From NCBI GenBank assembly GCA_001051155.2, contig JYIP02000006.1, forward strand, positions 496,001-560,000: DNA of 64,000 nucleotides, in the 5' to 3' direction. A program made the translations under genes and the position numbers. Below the pieces are notes generated by a model. That model did no database searches and was not told the origin of the DNA. It was given only the letters and a program-made list of their open reading frames with translations. This document shows positions 1 to 13,118 of this stretch, piece after piece; the stretch's first letter is position 1; every line of letters starts with the position of its first letter. This DNA comes from Chrysoporthe austroafricana. Its lineage: Eukaryota > Ascomycota > Sordariomycetes > Diaporthales > Cryphonectriaceae.

Positions 1-3000
1 GTGCCCAGCACATCTTGCAGCCTGGGGATGTAGCACCAGAAGAAGACCATGACCAGCGCAAACAGGATCGCGGGGAACAGGAACACATTCTGCGTCGCCC
101 TGTTGAGCAGCGGCGGGTGCTGGAAGATAGAGAGCCGCCTCGTCCTGACCGACATCAGGTTGAACCACTGCATGACAACCAGGTTGACGAAGTAGATGGA
201 GCTGGCCACGTTCAGCCTGTCCGTGTAGTACTCCTCGCTGACGCCGGCGGGCAGGTTTCCGAACCCGAACCAGAGCGAGCCGAAGGGGATACCGCTGCGC
301 TGCAGATACCAGTACGACATCGCAAAGGACGCCAGAGTCTCCATGAAGCCGATGAACCCGTACGACTGCACGATAAGCTTCCAGTCGACCAGCCTGTCGA
401 CCCCGATGACGCGTGGAGGCCGCAGAAGCACGTCGGCCTCGGGCTTCTCATAGGCGAGGGAGGTGGCGGCCAGGCAGTCCGTGAAGCAGCTGCAAGGTGG
501 CACGGGGAGTTAGCATCTGAAGCCCAGGCGGCAGCGCCCCGGAACCCGCCAGTCTGCTTACCAGATAACGATCATCAGGAAGCTGCTCAGAACCTGCGGC
601 AGCCCGAAGGCCACGTTGGTGAAGACGGGCCAGAACTCGGAGAAGCTTCCTGCCGGCAGGAGATACGCGATGGTCTTCTTGAGGTTGTCAAACATCATCC
701 GGCCGAACCTCACAGCCTCGACGATGCTGCTGAAGCTCTCGAGCAGGACCATGTCCGCCGCTTCCACCGCGATATCACTGCCGGACCCCACGGCGATGCC
801 CACATCTGCGGCCCGGAGCGCAGGGGCGTCGTTCACGCCGTCGCCCGTCATGCCGACCACCAGGCCCCTCGACTGCAGCTCGCGGACAATGCGGAGCTTC
901 TGCTCGGGCGTAGTCCGGGAGAATACGACTTCTGTGTACGAATAGACCAGCTGGTCCCACTGGGACTCGTTCATGGCCATGAGATCAGCGCCCGTGAGGA
1001 CGATCGAGGTCGGGGAGGACCCGTCGTCGAAGCGGACGCCCTTGTGTGCGCCCCTATGGTTCAGCTCCGAGGCATGGGCCAGAGGGTGCCTGCTGAGGGC
1101 GGAAGCGTCCCTGACGGACTCGGCAGGGCTAGTGATGATCCCACATTCGGCCGCGATAGCCTGAGCTGTCAGGGCGAAGTCGCCGGTGACCATGAAGATC
1201 CGGATGCCCGCGCCCCTCAAGGTCTGGATGACGTCCGGGATCTCGGGTCGCGGCGGGTCGACTATCGCAACGAGACCGACGAGTGTGAGACCGGACTTGG
1301 CTTGCTGTAAAACCTCCCCCTCGAACGTTGAGGACATGGGTGACGACTTGATCGAGCCGCGGGAAAGCGTCTTGTGCGCAACGAGAAGCACACGGCGGCC
1401 CTGGGCTGAGAACTCTTGCTGGACAGCTTCAATCCGATCTCTCGTTGAGTCGCTGAGGGTGTGCGATGCCCCCGTCCTGCCAATGTAGCGACTACATCGG
1501 TCGAGGAGCCTATCAGGGGCACCCTTGATGGTAAGGAGCCTGTTGAGGAGACACATCAGCGAGCCTGACCAACGCGCAGGCGGTGAAGTACAGGATCCGT
1601 AACAGAGGGGGCATACATATCACCAGGCTCAAACACGGAGGCCGCGTCCATCGGCACCGCGTCTTGGAGGCCATCGGGATGGGTCAGGCCCAGCACCCTG
1701 ATCATAAACTTGTTCTTGCTGTTGAAGGCAAGCTCAAACTTTGTCTGCCAACACGATTTCAGCTCCGAGATGGGCCCGAGAGACTCGGCGAAGCGGAGGA
1801 TGGCGGAATCAGTCGCGTCACCGTGGATCTTGCGCTCAGCCAGGGGCAGGCTTCGGGTCTGGGCATCGAACACGGCCGAGTTGCACAGACCTGCCACTGT
1901 GCGCAGCTGATCGAGTGCGTTGCCAGCGAACCTGCCGTCGGTGTTGCGCTCCGCGACGATGGTATCTCGTACCGCATCTGCTGTCATCTTCTCGAGACCA
2001 ACATAGCAATCTTTGACCTCCATCTTGTTCTACACGAGGACATCAGGGTCAGCTTAGACCTCGGAGGAGGATTCATGGACCTTTGACACATACCGCAGTC
2101 AGAGTCCCGGTCTTGTCCGAACATATGACGGATACTGATCCCAGGGTCTCCACGGTCTTCAAAGACTTGCAAAGAATCTTATTCTTTCGCATCATGTTCG
2201 CACTGATTGTCATACTCGCCGTCAGGGCTACAGGGAGCCCTTCGGGGATGAAAGCTACTGCTACCGAGACGCAGTCGACGATAAGTGTGGGGACATTTAT
2301 CCAGTCTGGATGCTCTTTCCGGAGCCAGGAGGCCCTAAGGAAGGTAGGTATTAGCAACACCCCGATCCCACGCCTTCTGTCACTTGAATCAAGGTCTGGT
2401 ATAAATCATCATGAACGCTCCGGAGGGGACAACCCCACAGGGTCACCTCCCGCGACACCCTCGAGCTGTCAAGCAGATGACATCCCGGGCCAAAACAACA
2501 CACACAAGTGGTCGGACAGGACTCACCAGAGCACCAAGACAACAATGATCATGATGAGCATTATTGAGCATATTATCAGTACGAAATTCAGCACCTCGCG
2601 CTCAAGGGTCGTCATGCCGTTCTTGGGTTCGTTCGTCAGCTTGGCGATTCTTCCAAAGACAGTGCGGTTTCCAGTGGCAACCACGACGCCGGTGCATGTT
2701 CCCGAGACACAGTGTGTTCCCTGGAGACCGATATTCTTCGTCTCGAGGTAATTATTGTCCGTCGAGTCGACCGTGGCTGAGAGAGGGACCGATTCACCTG
2801 AGCGATCAAAAACACGTCAGACAGTATTCCGCAGGGGGCTAAAGTTCTATGTGAGGGAGGTACTGGGGAAGGACGATGTGAAGCCTGGCACTGGCCTTAC
2901 CAGTAAGGATAGACCGATCAAACTTCGCGTCTGACGAAACCTGTGTGAACCTTATGTCCGCGGGCAACTTGTTGCCAGCCTTGACCAGCAGGACGTCGCC

Positions 3001-3992
3001 AGGTACCAGGTCATGAGCGAACATTGTCATCCGCGCGCCCTCCCGGATGACGTGGCACTCGTCGGGCAGCATGTTCCTGATACTTGCCATAACGCGACCT
3101 GAAGACCAATCTTGCCACATGTTGAAAGCAGCCTGGATGAGGAAGACTGCAACCAGGACGATTGCGAGGGCCAAATTGGCCTGCGCGGGAGGGTCACCGA
3201 GAGGTTTCCAGGCGATGAAGACGAGGATGGCCGCAACGAGTAGGACGGATCCAAAGCCCCTGAAGAAGTAGCCCATGATCGTCTTGAAATGATGAGTCGG
3301 CGGCGGAGAGGGTGCATTCTTCCCATAGCGCTGTTGCCGATTCTTTACTTGTTCCTCGGAAAGACCGTCCCTGAGGGATGAGTTGAGACGCTGAACGAGC
3401 TCGTTGGTCGTGATAGTGTGCCACTCCAAGTCGGCGAGGTCTGTTCGCGAGATTCGTGTCAGAGGCGACGAAGAGGTTTCCCATCATCAAAAGCAGGATA
3501 GAAGCACGCGTGTCACTATGCACGGAAAAGACTGCCCATAGGGCATCTCACGGGACGCTGCGCGACCCAGATCAGAGATAGGAACTCGGAAGACTCACCA
3601 GTGACCGCGGCATTCTTCTTCTCCTTGCCCTTGGCATCGTCAATATCGATCGACCTGCCCAGTTAGAATCCGCTTGACCAAAGATGCCGAGAAGAGGATG
3701 CATGTTCTATCAAATAATGCAGCAGAGCATCTCTGCTGTGTCGGCATCTTCTGGCTTACAGGGTCCGATATTGAATGGGCAGAGCAGCCGCAGGCTCTAT
3801 TGTCATGCTTCCGCGGCGCAACGACATTGAGTCTTCTGAGATGGCGGTCGACCGACGAGCCAGCGGAGGGCGGCTGTTGATGGCACTCGAGCCGTGGCCG
3901 CCATGGCCACCCGAGGCTCCAGCAGCCTCTTCATCCTGGACCTTGAAGCGGATGCGCTCCGGGCCAGGCTTTGTATTCTCCTCCTCGTCCAT
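1..3992 (-). CDS. P-type cation ATPase, type IIC (Na+,K+/H+,K+-ATPase alpha-like), C-terminus cut by window edge
   Basis: This is a membrane ion pump that couples ATP hydrolysis to cation transport. Eight exons are visible (minus strand): 3992-3760, 3654-3599, 3440-2901, 2797-2527, 2334-2094, 2029-1617, 1539-562 and 489-1. Phases agree at every junction, giving at least 1,073 residues. Motifs in order are TGES of the actuator domain (residues 276-279, split by an intron), PEGLP of the M4 ion-binding helix, DKTGTLT with phospho-acceptor Asp440, the nucleotide-binding KGAP motif, and TGDGVNDAP of the hinge. Hydrophobic helices follow. The start at 3992 begins MDEEENTKPG and leads into PIQYRTL, which matches my recollection of fungal group IIC proteins. 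An in-frame ATG at 4106 would add 38 residues and seems less likely. Fungal IIC pumps are related to animal Na,K-ATPase alpha, but ion specificity cannot be read here. Only a few tens of C-terminal residues should be missing. Confidence 0.9.
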
Positions 3993-6319
3993 GGAAAGAT
4001 ATACCCTGTAGCTCTGGGCGACACTGAAGACCATAGGGGCGGGGGAGACAGTGAAACAAGAAGAATAGATGTGTAGGAAAGTCTTGGGAATGAAAGCCCC
4101 GACCACGACCGAGGGATTTATACCTGGGGTTGGGGCGTGGACTTATTACACAAGACGGCAGGACGGCATACTGATATCAAACGGAGCGGGCACGGAGGCA
4201 ACGAGAACACGGGCAGGATCCGGAGTTGGTGTGCTTCACCATGACAATGGAGCAGTGAGAGGACGATCCTCACAAGCTAGCCCAACCTGTTCACCCACCC
4301 GGCCCATCCAGCACCTATACTGTATCAACCGAGCTTGAGGGGCAGACGGAGATCGCCTCGACGGGACCCCAGACATCAGGTGCACGCCCGGAACGTTGCT
4401 AGCCCATCTACCTACGTAGGGCGTTTGACAAGGAGAGCGGCGCTTGTAGCGACAAGAGGCAGTGCAGCAAGCACAAGACATCACATCACGCATGCGGGAA
4501 TACTGGCCAGAGTTAGCCGCAACTACGATACTGTAGTAGCGGGTAGGGAGAGACCGTTGGAATCCGAGCAATAGCGTTGGCTATGTAGACAAACGGGAAC
4601 TAGTATCGAGTCAAGGGACGTTTTCCGCGCCGTCTAACGCTGCAAGAGAACCGTCCAGAGCAAACGTTCGATGTTCTCACGGCAGCCGCCCGTAGAGAGC
4701 GTTCCTCGTTGCCAAAATCCCTCATCGACTTGCACTACGTGTACCCGAAACCTGCTAGCGGATCAGAAGCTGCTTTGGCACACACCGCAAAGTGGCCTTC
4801 GACGATCAGACCTGGAGGCTCCTGGTCAGAAGGACTGACGCGAGAGGGTAGACAGACAGACAGACGGTGGGCCACGCGCGCAGGGCCAGGAGGTGGAGAC
4901 TCTCCCTGCTGGCGTCCCGAGGTTATTCCATACTATGCCGCCAGCTTCGAGAAATGCCGCATGCCAAACTCATTTCGGGGCAGACATCGAACCAGGAAAC
5001 GGGTTGGCCCTTCTCTGTACCGTGGTTGCGGAGGGTAGAGGCGTAACAGGCGGTCAGAAATCGCGCATAGTCGTGAGATGAGGTTCAGGGCCTGTTTTGA
5101 TATCTGAATTCATCCCTAGCGCAGGGTCCTCCTCCTCTTCCTTCCCCCCCCCCCTTTGACGCCAACTTGATGCACAGCCGCATAAAGTAGCTTGGCATCA
5201 TAACCCTGCCCCCCATATCCGGCACGAACCTACGTTCTTCTGATGTCGTTTGTCACGATTGGCGCCGGCGCTGGCCACTAGAGAACGACAGAGATAATCC
5301 CGGGCCCGGCAATGCAGCACCAGGTGTGGTGGTCCCCTGGCCCTGTGCTCTCCACACCCACGCTAGGTGCGGCTTTATTTTCTGGGGAAGACACGTCCTC
5401 GTGTAGGTTGACGAGGGTTCTTGGCCGCGTGGATCGCGCTCATCACATGTCCGTCCGGCTTCCGTCTCGTCATCGCATTGCAGCGGTGGCACTCAACCCC
5501 CGTCATCATCACGGCTTTCCTAAACTGGCAATCCTCCAGAGGCCTCCAGAGGGCCCTCATACTCCACCACTTCTGAAGGGCATAGCCTCCCCGACTGATG
5601 GACATCCCCTCATGACCCTTCCCGCAGGGGCCTGACATCCGTTTGTTGGTACGCACTCGTCTCTTTAGACAGACAGAGCTTGCATCAACCTCCCCGGTCT
5701 CGTGTTGCCAGCCGGAGACGTCCTCTCCTACTCATCCGCCTTGCCCAACCTCGCTTCCTCTCCCCTCCTCTCAGTTCTTGTAGAAACCCCTTTTTCGGAT
5801 CTCCATCCAATTGTGGGAGCTTCTCTCGTGAGCATGATCTTGGCTCCTACGCGGAGTCGAGTGTGGTGCTTACCCTCTCTCCATCCCTCTCCTGGGAAGG
5901 ACTTCTCCTTGCGGCCCTAGGATAAAGCAGCGAAAATCCGGCCCTCCTGACTCGACGCGGGGGCTTCAGTTGGGAAGGTTGACTGGAGATCAGCCAACCT
6001 TCTGCGGGACTGCCGATGATGGTACGACCTCCCATGACACAATCAGCGCCCTGCCGCAGATAATCAGCGTTCCACATTTCCTCCTCACCCTCCTTGCATT
6101 GCCATGTGAAAACAGTAGGCTAGAGGTCGGCGGCTATGCGACCCCTCAGCAGGGTCGTCAGTATGATCTAGGGGGCTGACAAGGGACCTGGGACCTTTGT
6201 TGCGCGAGCAGATGGGTTCCAATGCTGTCTATTCGTCATCTATCGCCATGCCTATTGCTGGTCTGCAGCGAAGACTCCTCGTCGCCGCGCCCTCCCCACG
6301 TAAAAGTACAGTACCGAGC
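3993..6319. other. Intergenic region upstream of the ATPase gene and downstream of rpt2
   Basis: No gene could be supported on either strand in these 2.3 kb. Open frames present lack recognisable domains, have no splice continuity and fit chance. The region holds short low-complexity tracts, including a CAGA-type run near 4,855 and a C-rich run near 5,145. It should contain the ATPase promoter and the rpt2 3' UTR. Confidence 0.5.
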
Positions 6320-8003
6320 CTACAGATACAATCCCTCGGGCTCGCCCTCCTGCTTGGTCCGGAGCACCCTCTCGCGGGCGGACCGGAAGTCGGACATCTG
6401 CACCCGCATACGCCTCTCTCGCAGTGCCAGCAGACCGGCCTCGGAGCAGATGGCCTTGATATCGGCGCCGGACAGATCATCTTTCTGCGCAATGAACTCT
6501 TCCAAGTCCACGTCCTCGTTGAGGTTCATCTTAGACGTGTGCAGGTTGAAGATCTTGCGCTTGGTGTTCTGGTCCGGAGGCTCGAAGAGGATCTTGCGGT
6601 CGATACGACCAGGTCGGATCAGGGCGGGATCCAGTGTCTCGATCTTGTTGGTCGCCATGATGACCTTGACGTCGCCACGGTCGTCGAAGCCGTCCAGCTG
6701 GTTGAGAAGCTCAAGCATGGTCCGCTGGACCTCCCGCTCGCCCCCTGACGTAGACTCGTAACGCTTCGTGCCGATGGCGTCGATCTCGTCAATGAAGACG
6801 ATCGAGGGGGCGTTCTCGCCGGCAACCTGCATCGGGCCTGTTAGCAAAAAGGGACCTCCCCAGAGGTCACGGCCGTCGGGGACGGTCTCGTAGGGGCGCT
6901 GGGACGGACCTGGAAGAGCTGGCGGACCAGGCGGGGGCCGTCACCGAGATACTTCTGGATCAGCTCGGAGCCAACGATGCGCAGGAACGTTGCAGACGTC
7001 TGGTTCGCCACGGCCTTTGCCAGAAGGGTCTTTCCGGTACCCGGAGCGCCGTACAGGATGACACCCTTGGGCGGCTTGATGCCCATCTCCTCGTACAGCT
7101 CGGGATGCAACAGAGGCAGCTCCACCGACTCCCTGACCTCCTGGATCTGCTGCTCCAGACCACCGATGTCTGCGTATGACTCGGTCGGGGCCTTGTCCAG
7201 CTTCATGACGCTTACGGCGGGGTCGGTGTCGTCCGTCAGGACACCGACAATGCTGACACTCTTATGGTGCAGGAGGACGCTGGCACCGGGCTCAAGCAGG
7301 TCCTTGTCGACAAAGCTCATGATGCTGACGTAGTACTCCGGGCCGGTGGTGCTCGACACGATGGCGTGGTCGTCGTCGATCATCTCCTCGAGGGTGCCGA
7401 CACCCATGGGGCTCCCCCTCATGTCGTCGACACGGCCGCGCTCGTCGGCGTTGCGGTCGGCGGCGTCGTCGGCGGCGGCTGGAGCAGAGCTGTCCTTGGC
7501 AGCCTTTGCCTTGCGGAGACGCTCCTGGTTCTCGACGTACTCCTCCTCGAGGAGCAGATGGTCGTGGATGCGCTGCATGCGCAGCAGGCGGAGCTTGCAC
7601 CGCTGGCTGGGGTAGACCGCGGGCAGCTTGGCGGCAGCGCTGGTGCCGCCCTGCTTTCTCTTCTTGCGGCCGACACGCGTGGTGGGCTTTGGCGGGGGCT
7701 CATACTTGGGCTTGTCCTTCTACAGGGCGGAGCGGGAGAAGGTCAGCGGAGACGACGAGGCCACGCGGAGGGCCTCCCGCCATCACGGAGAAGAAAGGCC
7801 GGGAGGGCGATAGACACGGGAGGGAGCGCACCTTCTTGTCCTTGTCATCGCGGCCATCCTGGCCGGGGCCCATACCGGACTGGCTCTGACCCTGTTTGGA
7901 CGAGATAGTCAGCAGATAGATGGCAGGCGGGCGGGCGGGCGCTGCGAGGCGCCCAGCCAGAGGCAGGACGGGAGCGTGGTCGTGGAGCTTCTTCGCGTAC
8001 CAT
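6320..8003 (-). CDS. rpt2: 26S proteasome regulatory AAA-ATPase subunit 4 (Rpt2)
   Basis: Rpt2 is one of the six AAA+ ATPases of the 19S base. It unfolds ubiquitinated substrates and opens the 20S gate. Exons are 8003-8001, 7891-7832, 7719-6910 and 6826-6320, giving 459 residues, close to the family length. The first coding exon holds only the ATG. Splicing to 7891 yields the N-terminus MGQSQSG, a classical N-myristoylation signal known for Rpt2. A coiled-coil segment near residues 69-95 is followed by the OB domain, Walker A GAPGTGKT (245-252), Walker B with Asp304/Glu305, and the arginine-finger region RPGRIDR. The C-terminus is LYL, the HbYX-type tail that docks into the alpha ring. The donor GTACGC after the ATG and the donor GTCCGT at 6909 are less usual. 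It is transcribed divergently from the ubc1-type gene. Confidence 0.95.
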
Positions 8004-9258
8004 GTTTGCGGTTCAGCTGCGGACGGATGGACGGGTCTGACGTTGGTGGCACGGTGGGTTGGAGATGTTGAGGAGACAGGAGATCCAGGGAGCAGGAATG
8101 TCTGGTTGAGGTCGTTGAAGGAGCAGAGGGGGCTGTCTGGGTTTGGCTGGAAGATGGGGCGTCGCTGGATGACAGACAGACAGACAAGAGCTGGTGGTGG
8201 TGGTGTTGCGACGGGAAGGTCTGGAGCTGGGGTTAGGTAATCAGGCTGCCAGACAGCCACGCAGCCCTGAGTGTTCTGGCCTCTGCCTGCCTGCCTGCCC
8301 GCCTGCCGAGGGGGGCCTGGGCGGCGGCAGGTCGGTACGTACCTACAGGTGTAGATCTTACATAGTACTGCGCATAGCCCGTGCATGGATGTTGATATCA
8401 TATCAGTAGAGAGTACTAGTACGCACTGCAAGACATATGTCGCGCTGGCTGGCTGGCTGGGTACCAGGATGTACTGCACCATAGTAGGTGCTATGTAGAG
8501 GCACATGCCCCCTCCCCCTCACTGCAGGTCCAGCCCAATGAGGTCACCGCCATGTGCTATCGCTAAGTTGTAGATGCATCCAGTACCGACCCGGTACCAG
8601 CCCAGTACTGCGCTGTGTATGGCTGCTACTTAGTACTTATGCTGCTGGGCTACGCTGTGCATGCCTGCCGCCGCTGCGGCTTCTAGTATGTACTACTGGG
8701 CCCTGTGTGGCACTTGAGAAGCCTCGCTCGTCTCCTCCACCTCACACCTCCAGCCAGCTGTTCATCTCAGTGCCCAGCCCTCTGCCCTCTGACCACCGCC
8801 TCGACTTCTTCCAGCCTCCATCCAGCCCAGGGAGGCCGTTGGGTATTGTCTGATCTGGATTGGACTGCACTGCACTGCACTGCACTGGATCACCCTGCCT
8901 ACCACGAGCAGGTGGTTCTTGTTCATGATACCTCAGCTTTGAACTCGACTCAACCTGCACTGGCAGCCTTGTGTCAAATAGACCAAGGCCTGCACGCCAT
9001 TCAGGCCCCCACCAACTCTTCCCTCCTCTACAATCGCCCCCCCCCCCGGCCCAAAGAAGAACGAAAGAGAACGGATCTTAAAAGCCTTCCACCACAGAAG
9101 CCATCGACGGCTCTCAGCCTCGACTCCGGTCTCGATCGATACCAGTTTCAGAGGCCCCTTCGCCTGCCCTCGTCTCGCCAGGCTCGCCAGGTCTGCACAC
9201 ATAAGTGGACAGACACTACCCCTCTTCGCCCCCATCAGCACGCCGTCCGTCTTTCACC
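8004..9258. promoter_or_regulatory. Divergent promoter region between rpt2 and the ubc1-type E2 gene
   Basis: These 1.25 kb separate two divergently transcribed ubiquitin-proteasome genes, so they must carry both promoters and 5' UTRs. Short simple repeats are visible: CAGA units near 8,170, CTGC units near 8,285, GGCT units near 8,445 and four ACTGC units at 8,864-8,883. No coding exon was supported. Confidence 0.5.
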
Positions 9259-10168
9259 ATGGCTACCACACGAGAGCGCCGGATCGCGAAGGAGCTGGCC
9301 GACATGCACCAGGATAGGGACAAGTCGGGCGTCTCTGCCTCTCCTGTCGACCAGTGCAACCTCACACACCTCAAGGGCACCTTTCCCGGCCCTCCAGATA
9401 CCCCCTACGCCGGCGGGACATACGTCGTCGACATCCAGATCCCGGACATGTACCCCTTCAAGTCGCCCGTCATGAGGTTCGACACCAAGATGTGGCATCC
9501 CAACATCAGCAGCCAGACTGTGAGTTTTTGAGCCGGCATGGGCAGGCCACCTCCCCCCTCTTCCCGGCGCGCGGACACCACGCATGCTAAACATCCCTTC
9601 TGCGGATCTGCACAGGGCGCAATCTGTCTCGACGTCCTCGGCAACGGCTGGTCCCCCGTCGGCACCATCAAGACTGCCCTACTCTCCCTGCGCATGCTCC
9701 TCGAGGCTCCAAACCCCAAGGACCCTCAGGATGCCGAGGTTGCCAAGATGATGATGGAAGACCCCGAATACTTCGAGAGCGTGGCACATGACTGGGCCGT
9801 CAAGTACGCCGGAGCCCCGAGGGCACGCCCCGCTCCCGACCAGGTCCAGCGGAAGAGCAAGACCAAGAAGGAGGACGACATCAACAGGTAAGGCCTGACC
9901 TCTACCCTACGTGAAGTTTTTTTTTGGGGGGGGGTGTTTGGGGGGTGGATGTGTGACATCTTCGGTATGCTGACGGGCCTTCGGGAAAAACAGATATCAA
10001 GGCTGGAACAAGAACATGGTCGACCGCTTCGTCAACATGGGCTTCGAGCTCGACAGCGTCGTGGACGCCTTCGCCTACGTGGGCATCGACCGGAACGGCG
10101 GCGAGGATTATGAGATGGAAGAGGCCTACATGGGAGACATCACGGCCCGTCTCTTGGGCGAACAATGA
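9259..10168 (+). CDS. ubc1: Ubiquitin-conjugating enzyme E2 with C-terminal UBA domain (Ubc1/UBE2K type)
   Basis: The enzyme accepts activated ubiquitin from E1 as a thioester and builds ubiquitin chains, typically K48-linked in this class. Exons are 9259-9519, 9616-9887 and 9994-10168, encoding 235 residues. The UBC fold occupies residues 1 to about 150. It contains the HPN motif (80-82) and catalytic Cys91 in GAICLDVL, just after the first intron. A linker rich in Lys and Arg leads to a UBA domain (about 190-230, WNKNMVDRFVNMGFELDSV), which distinguishes Ubc1/UBE2K from other E2s. The start is chosen because CACCATGGC is a good context and begins the usual E2 helix. Intron 2 contains a long T-run followed by a G-run. 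Yeast Ubc1 is 215 residues, so the length fits. Confidence 0.95.
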
Positions 10169-10993
10169 ACACAGGCCGCCCAACCGCTGTCGGAACATCA
10201 AACTTGGGGGGGGGGATGGCGTGGGGCAGAGAATGGCCATCCCAAGGGGCGCTAGGAGTAACGCAGTCTCTCGCAGTCAGGGAGGCGTTCGTTCACGCAT
10301 CAGTCGGTTTCAGGAACAGTCGACGCGGGCGGGAGTCGAGGGATGATCGGGAGACCGCATCGGTTTGCTGCTGCACAATTCGGTGTTTACGATGGCGTCG
10401 ACATTGTTGCCTATGCAGCGAGCCTCGGGGGGGAGGGGGGTTGCATTACGGCTGACATATCTCTGGAGTCGGTTCTACAGTTCAGGCGTTTGGGGAAGGG
10501 GAAACATCAAGCGTTCTTTTGATCACTCGGCTCAGCTCAGTCGCGCTGTCGGTCCCAAGGGGCATCCATGAGCGATTGTAGGAAACCAAGCCGAGATTCA
10601 CTCTGGGCCAGCCTAGACCCTGCTCGGATATCGTGATGCCTCCCACCAGCCCAGCCAAGTGCCAAGGATAGACTGACAGTATGTTCAATAAGGGCCTTCA
10701 GATACTTGGGTATGAGAAAATGCATTTGGACACCACGCCGCTTCCACCCAGTCTATAAGATTTGCGAATGAGAAGAAGGCACTCCCGTCCTCGGAACTAC
10801 CATATGATGCCCGTCAAGCCTATCATCCAGTGGTTCTCGTACACAGATCCATGCTCCTCCAGGCGAGAGGACCACAGACTGAAGCCCACCATCCATCTAC
10901 CCCGAGAGACGTACCTGTCGGGGGTGCCGACGGGCATAAAGAGCCGTCAGGCTTTCCTCCTCTCCACCTGCTAGGCCGGCCGGTAGCCGTAGC
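10169..10993. other. Convergent intergenic spacer (3' UTRs of ubc1 and LSC1)
   Basis: The two flanking genes converge here, so this should hold their 3' UTRs and terminators. G-rich runs occur near 10,206 and 10,430. No gene, RNA or clear repeat was found. Confidence 0.5.
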
Positions 10994-12479
<1,486 letters not shown>

Positions 12480-13118
12480 CTTGGGCAGAATCGGAGAGAG
12501 GTGGGCGAGGATGCGAGGAGAGGAAGGCAAGGAAAGTAAGGGAAAGGAAAGGAGAGCGGTCGTGTCGCGGAGATGGAGGCTCGACTTTCAAGTTCAGGCC
12601 GGTGAGGTATATGCTTGGCCAGGCTTGGCTGGAGAGCAAGTCGAGGTGCAGCTTCAGTTCCAGTCCAGCGCCCAGGTCTGCAGGGCCCACAATACTGGGC
12701 GACTGGGTACTGTATGTGCCTCACCCACCTGCTCAACCCTAGTGCCTACCTACCCAGTAGCCCTGCGCGTCTTGCCTGCCGGCCACTGGGTAGTTCCATT
12801 AGTAGTAAATAGCTACTCCTCTCCCCCCCCCGGCTTATCGGTCCCTTATCGGCGGCCTACGGCACTAACAGAATTTCAAGCGGCCCCCGCCCCCCACCAC
12901 AGGAACCCCCAGCGCTGCAGTGCCGTCGTCGCCCATCATCATCGACATCCTACCAGCGCATGGCCGGCTCTCTTTGGAATTCCAACGTTCCCCCTCCATA
13001 ACAACGTCAGGGCCTCACCGGTGCGACCACCACCCACGCGTGGGCTCTCATCCTCCGAAGCACCCACCGCCTGCGGCCCCCTGCCGACCTCCATGACAGC
13101 TCCATCTCCTTCACCATC
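12480..13118. promoter_or_regulatory. Divergent promoter region between LSC1 and elp3
   Basis: A 639-bp spacer lies between two start codons on opposite strands and must carry both promoters. It contains pyrimidine-rich stretches on the elp3 side (around 12,815-12,830 and 12,880-12,900). No specific factor site could be defended. Confidence 0.45.

Noticed and set aside
15..1310. A 431-codon open frame on the plus strand across the ATPase gene
   Set aside because: It is antisense to exons 7 and 8, whose minus-strand translation has unmistakable P-type ATPase motifs. Its composition (His, Asp, Arg-rich) is that of a shadow of GC-rich coding sequence.
8041..8056. GGTGGCAC near rpt2, similar to the yeast proteasome control element GGTGGCAAA
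   Set aside because: Only the first seven bases match, it lies very close to the start codon, and use of this element in filamentous fungi is not something the sequence shows.
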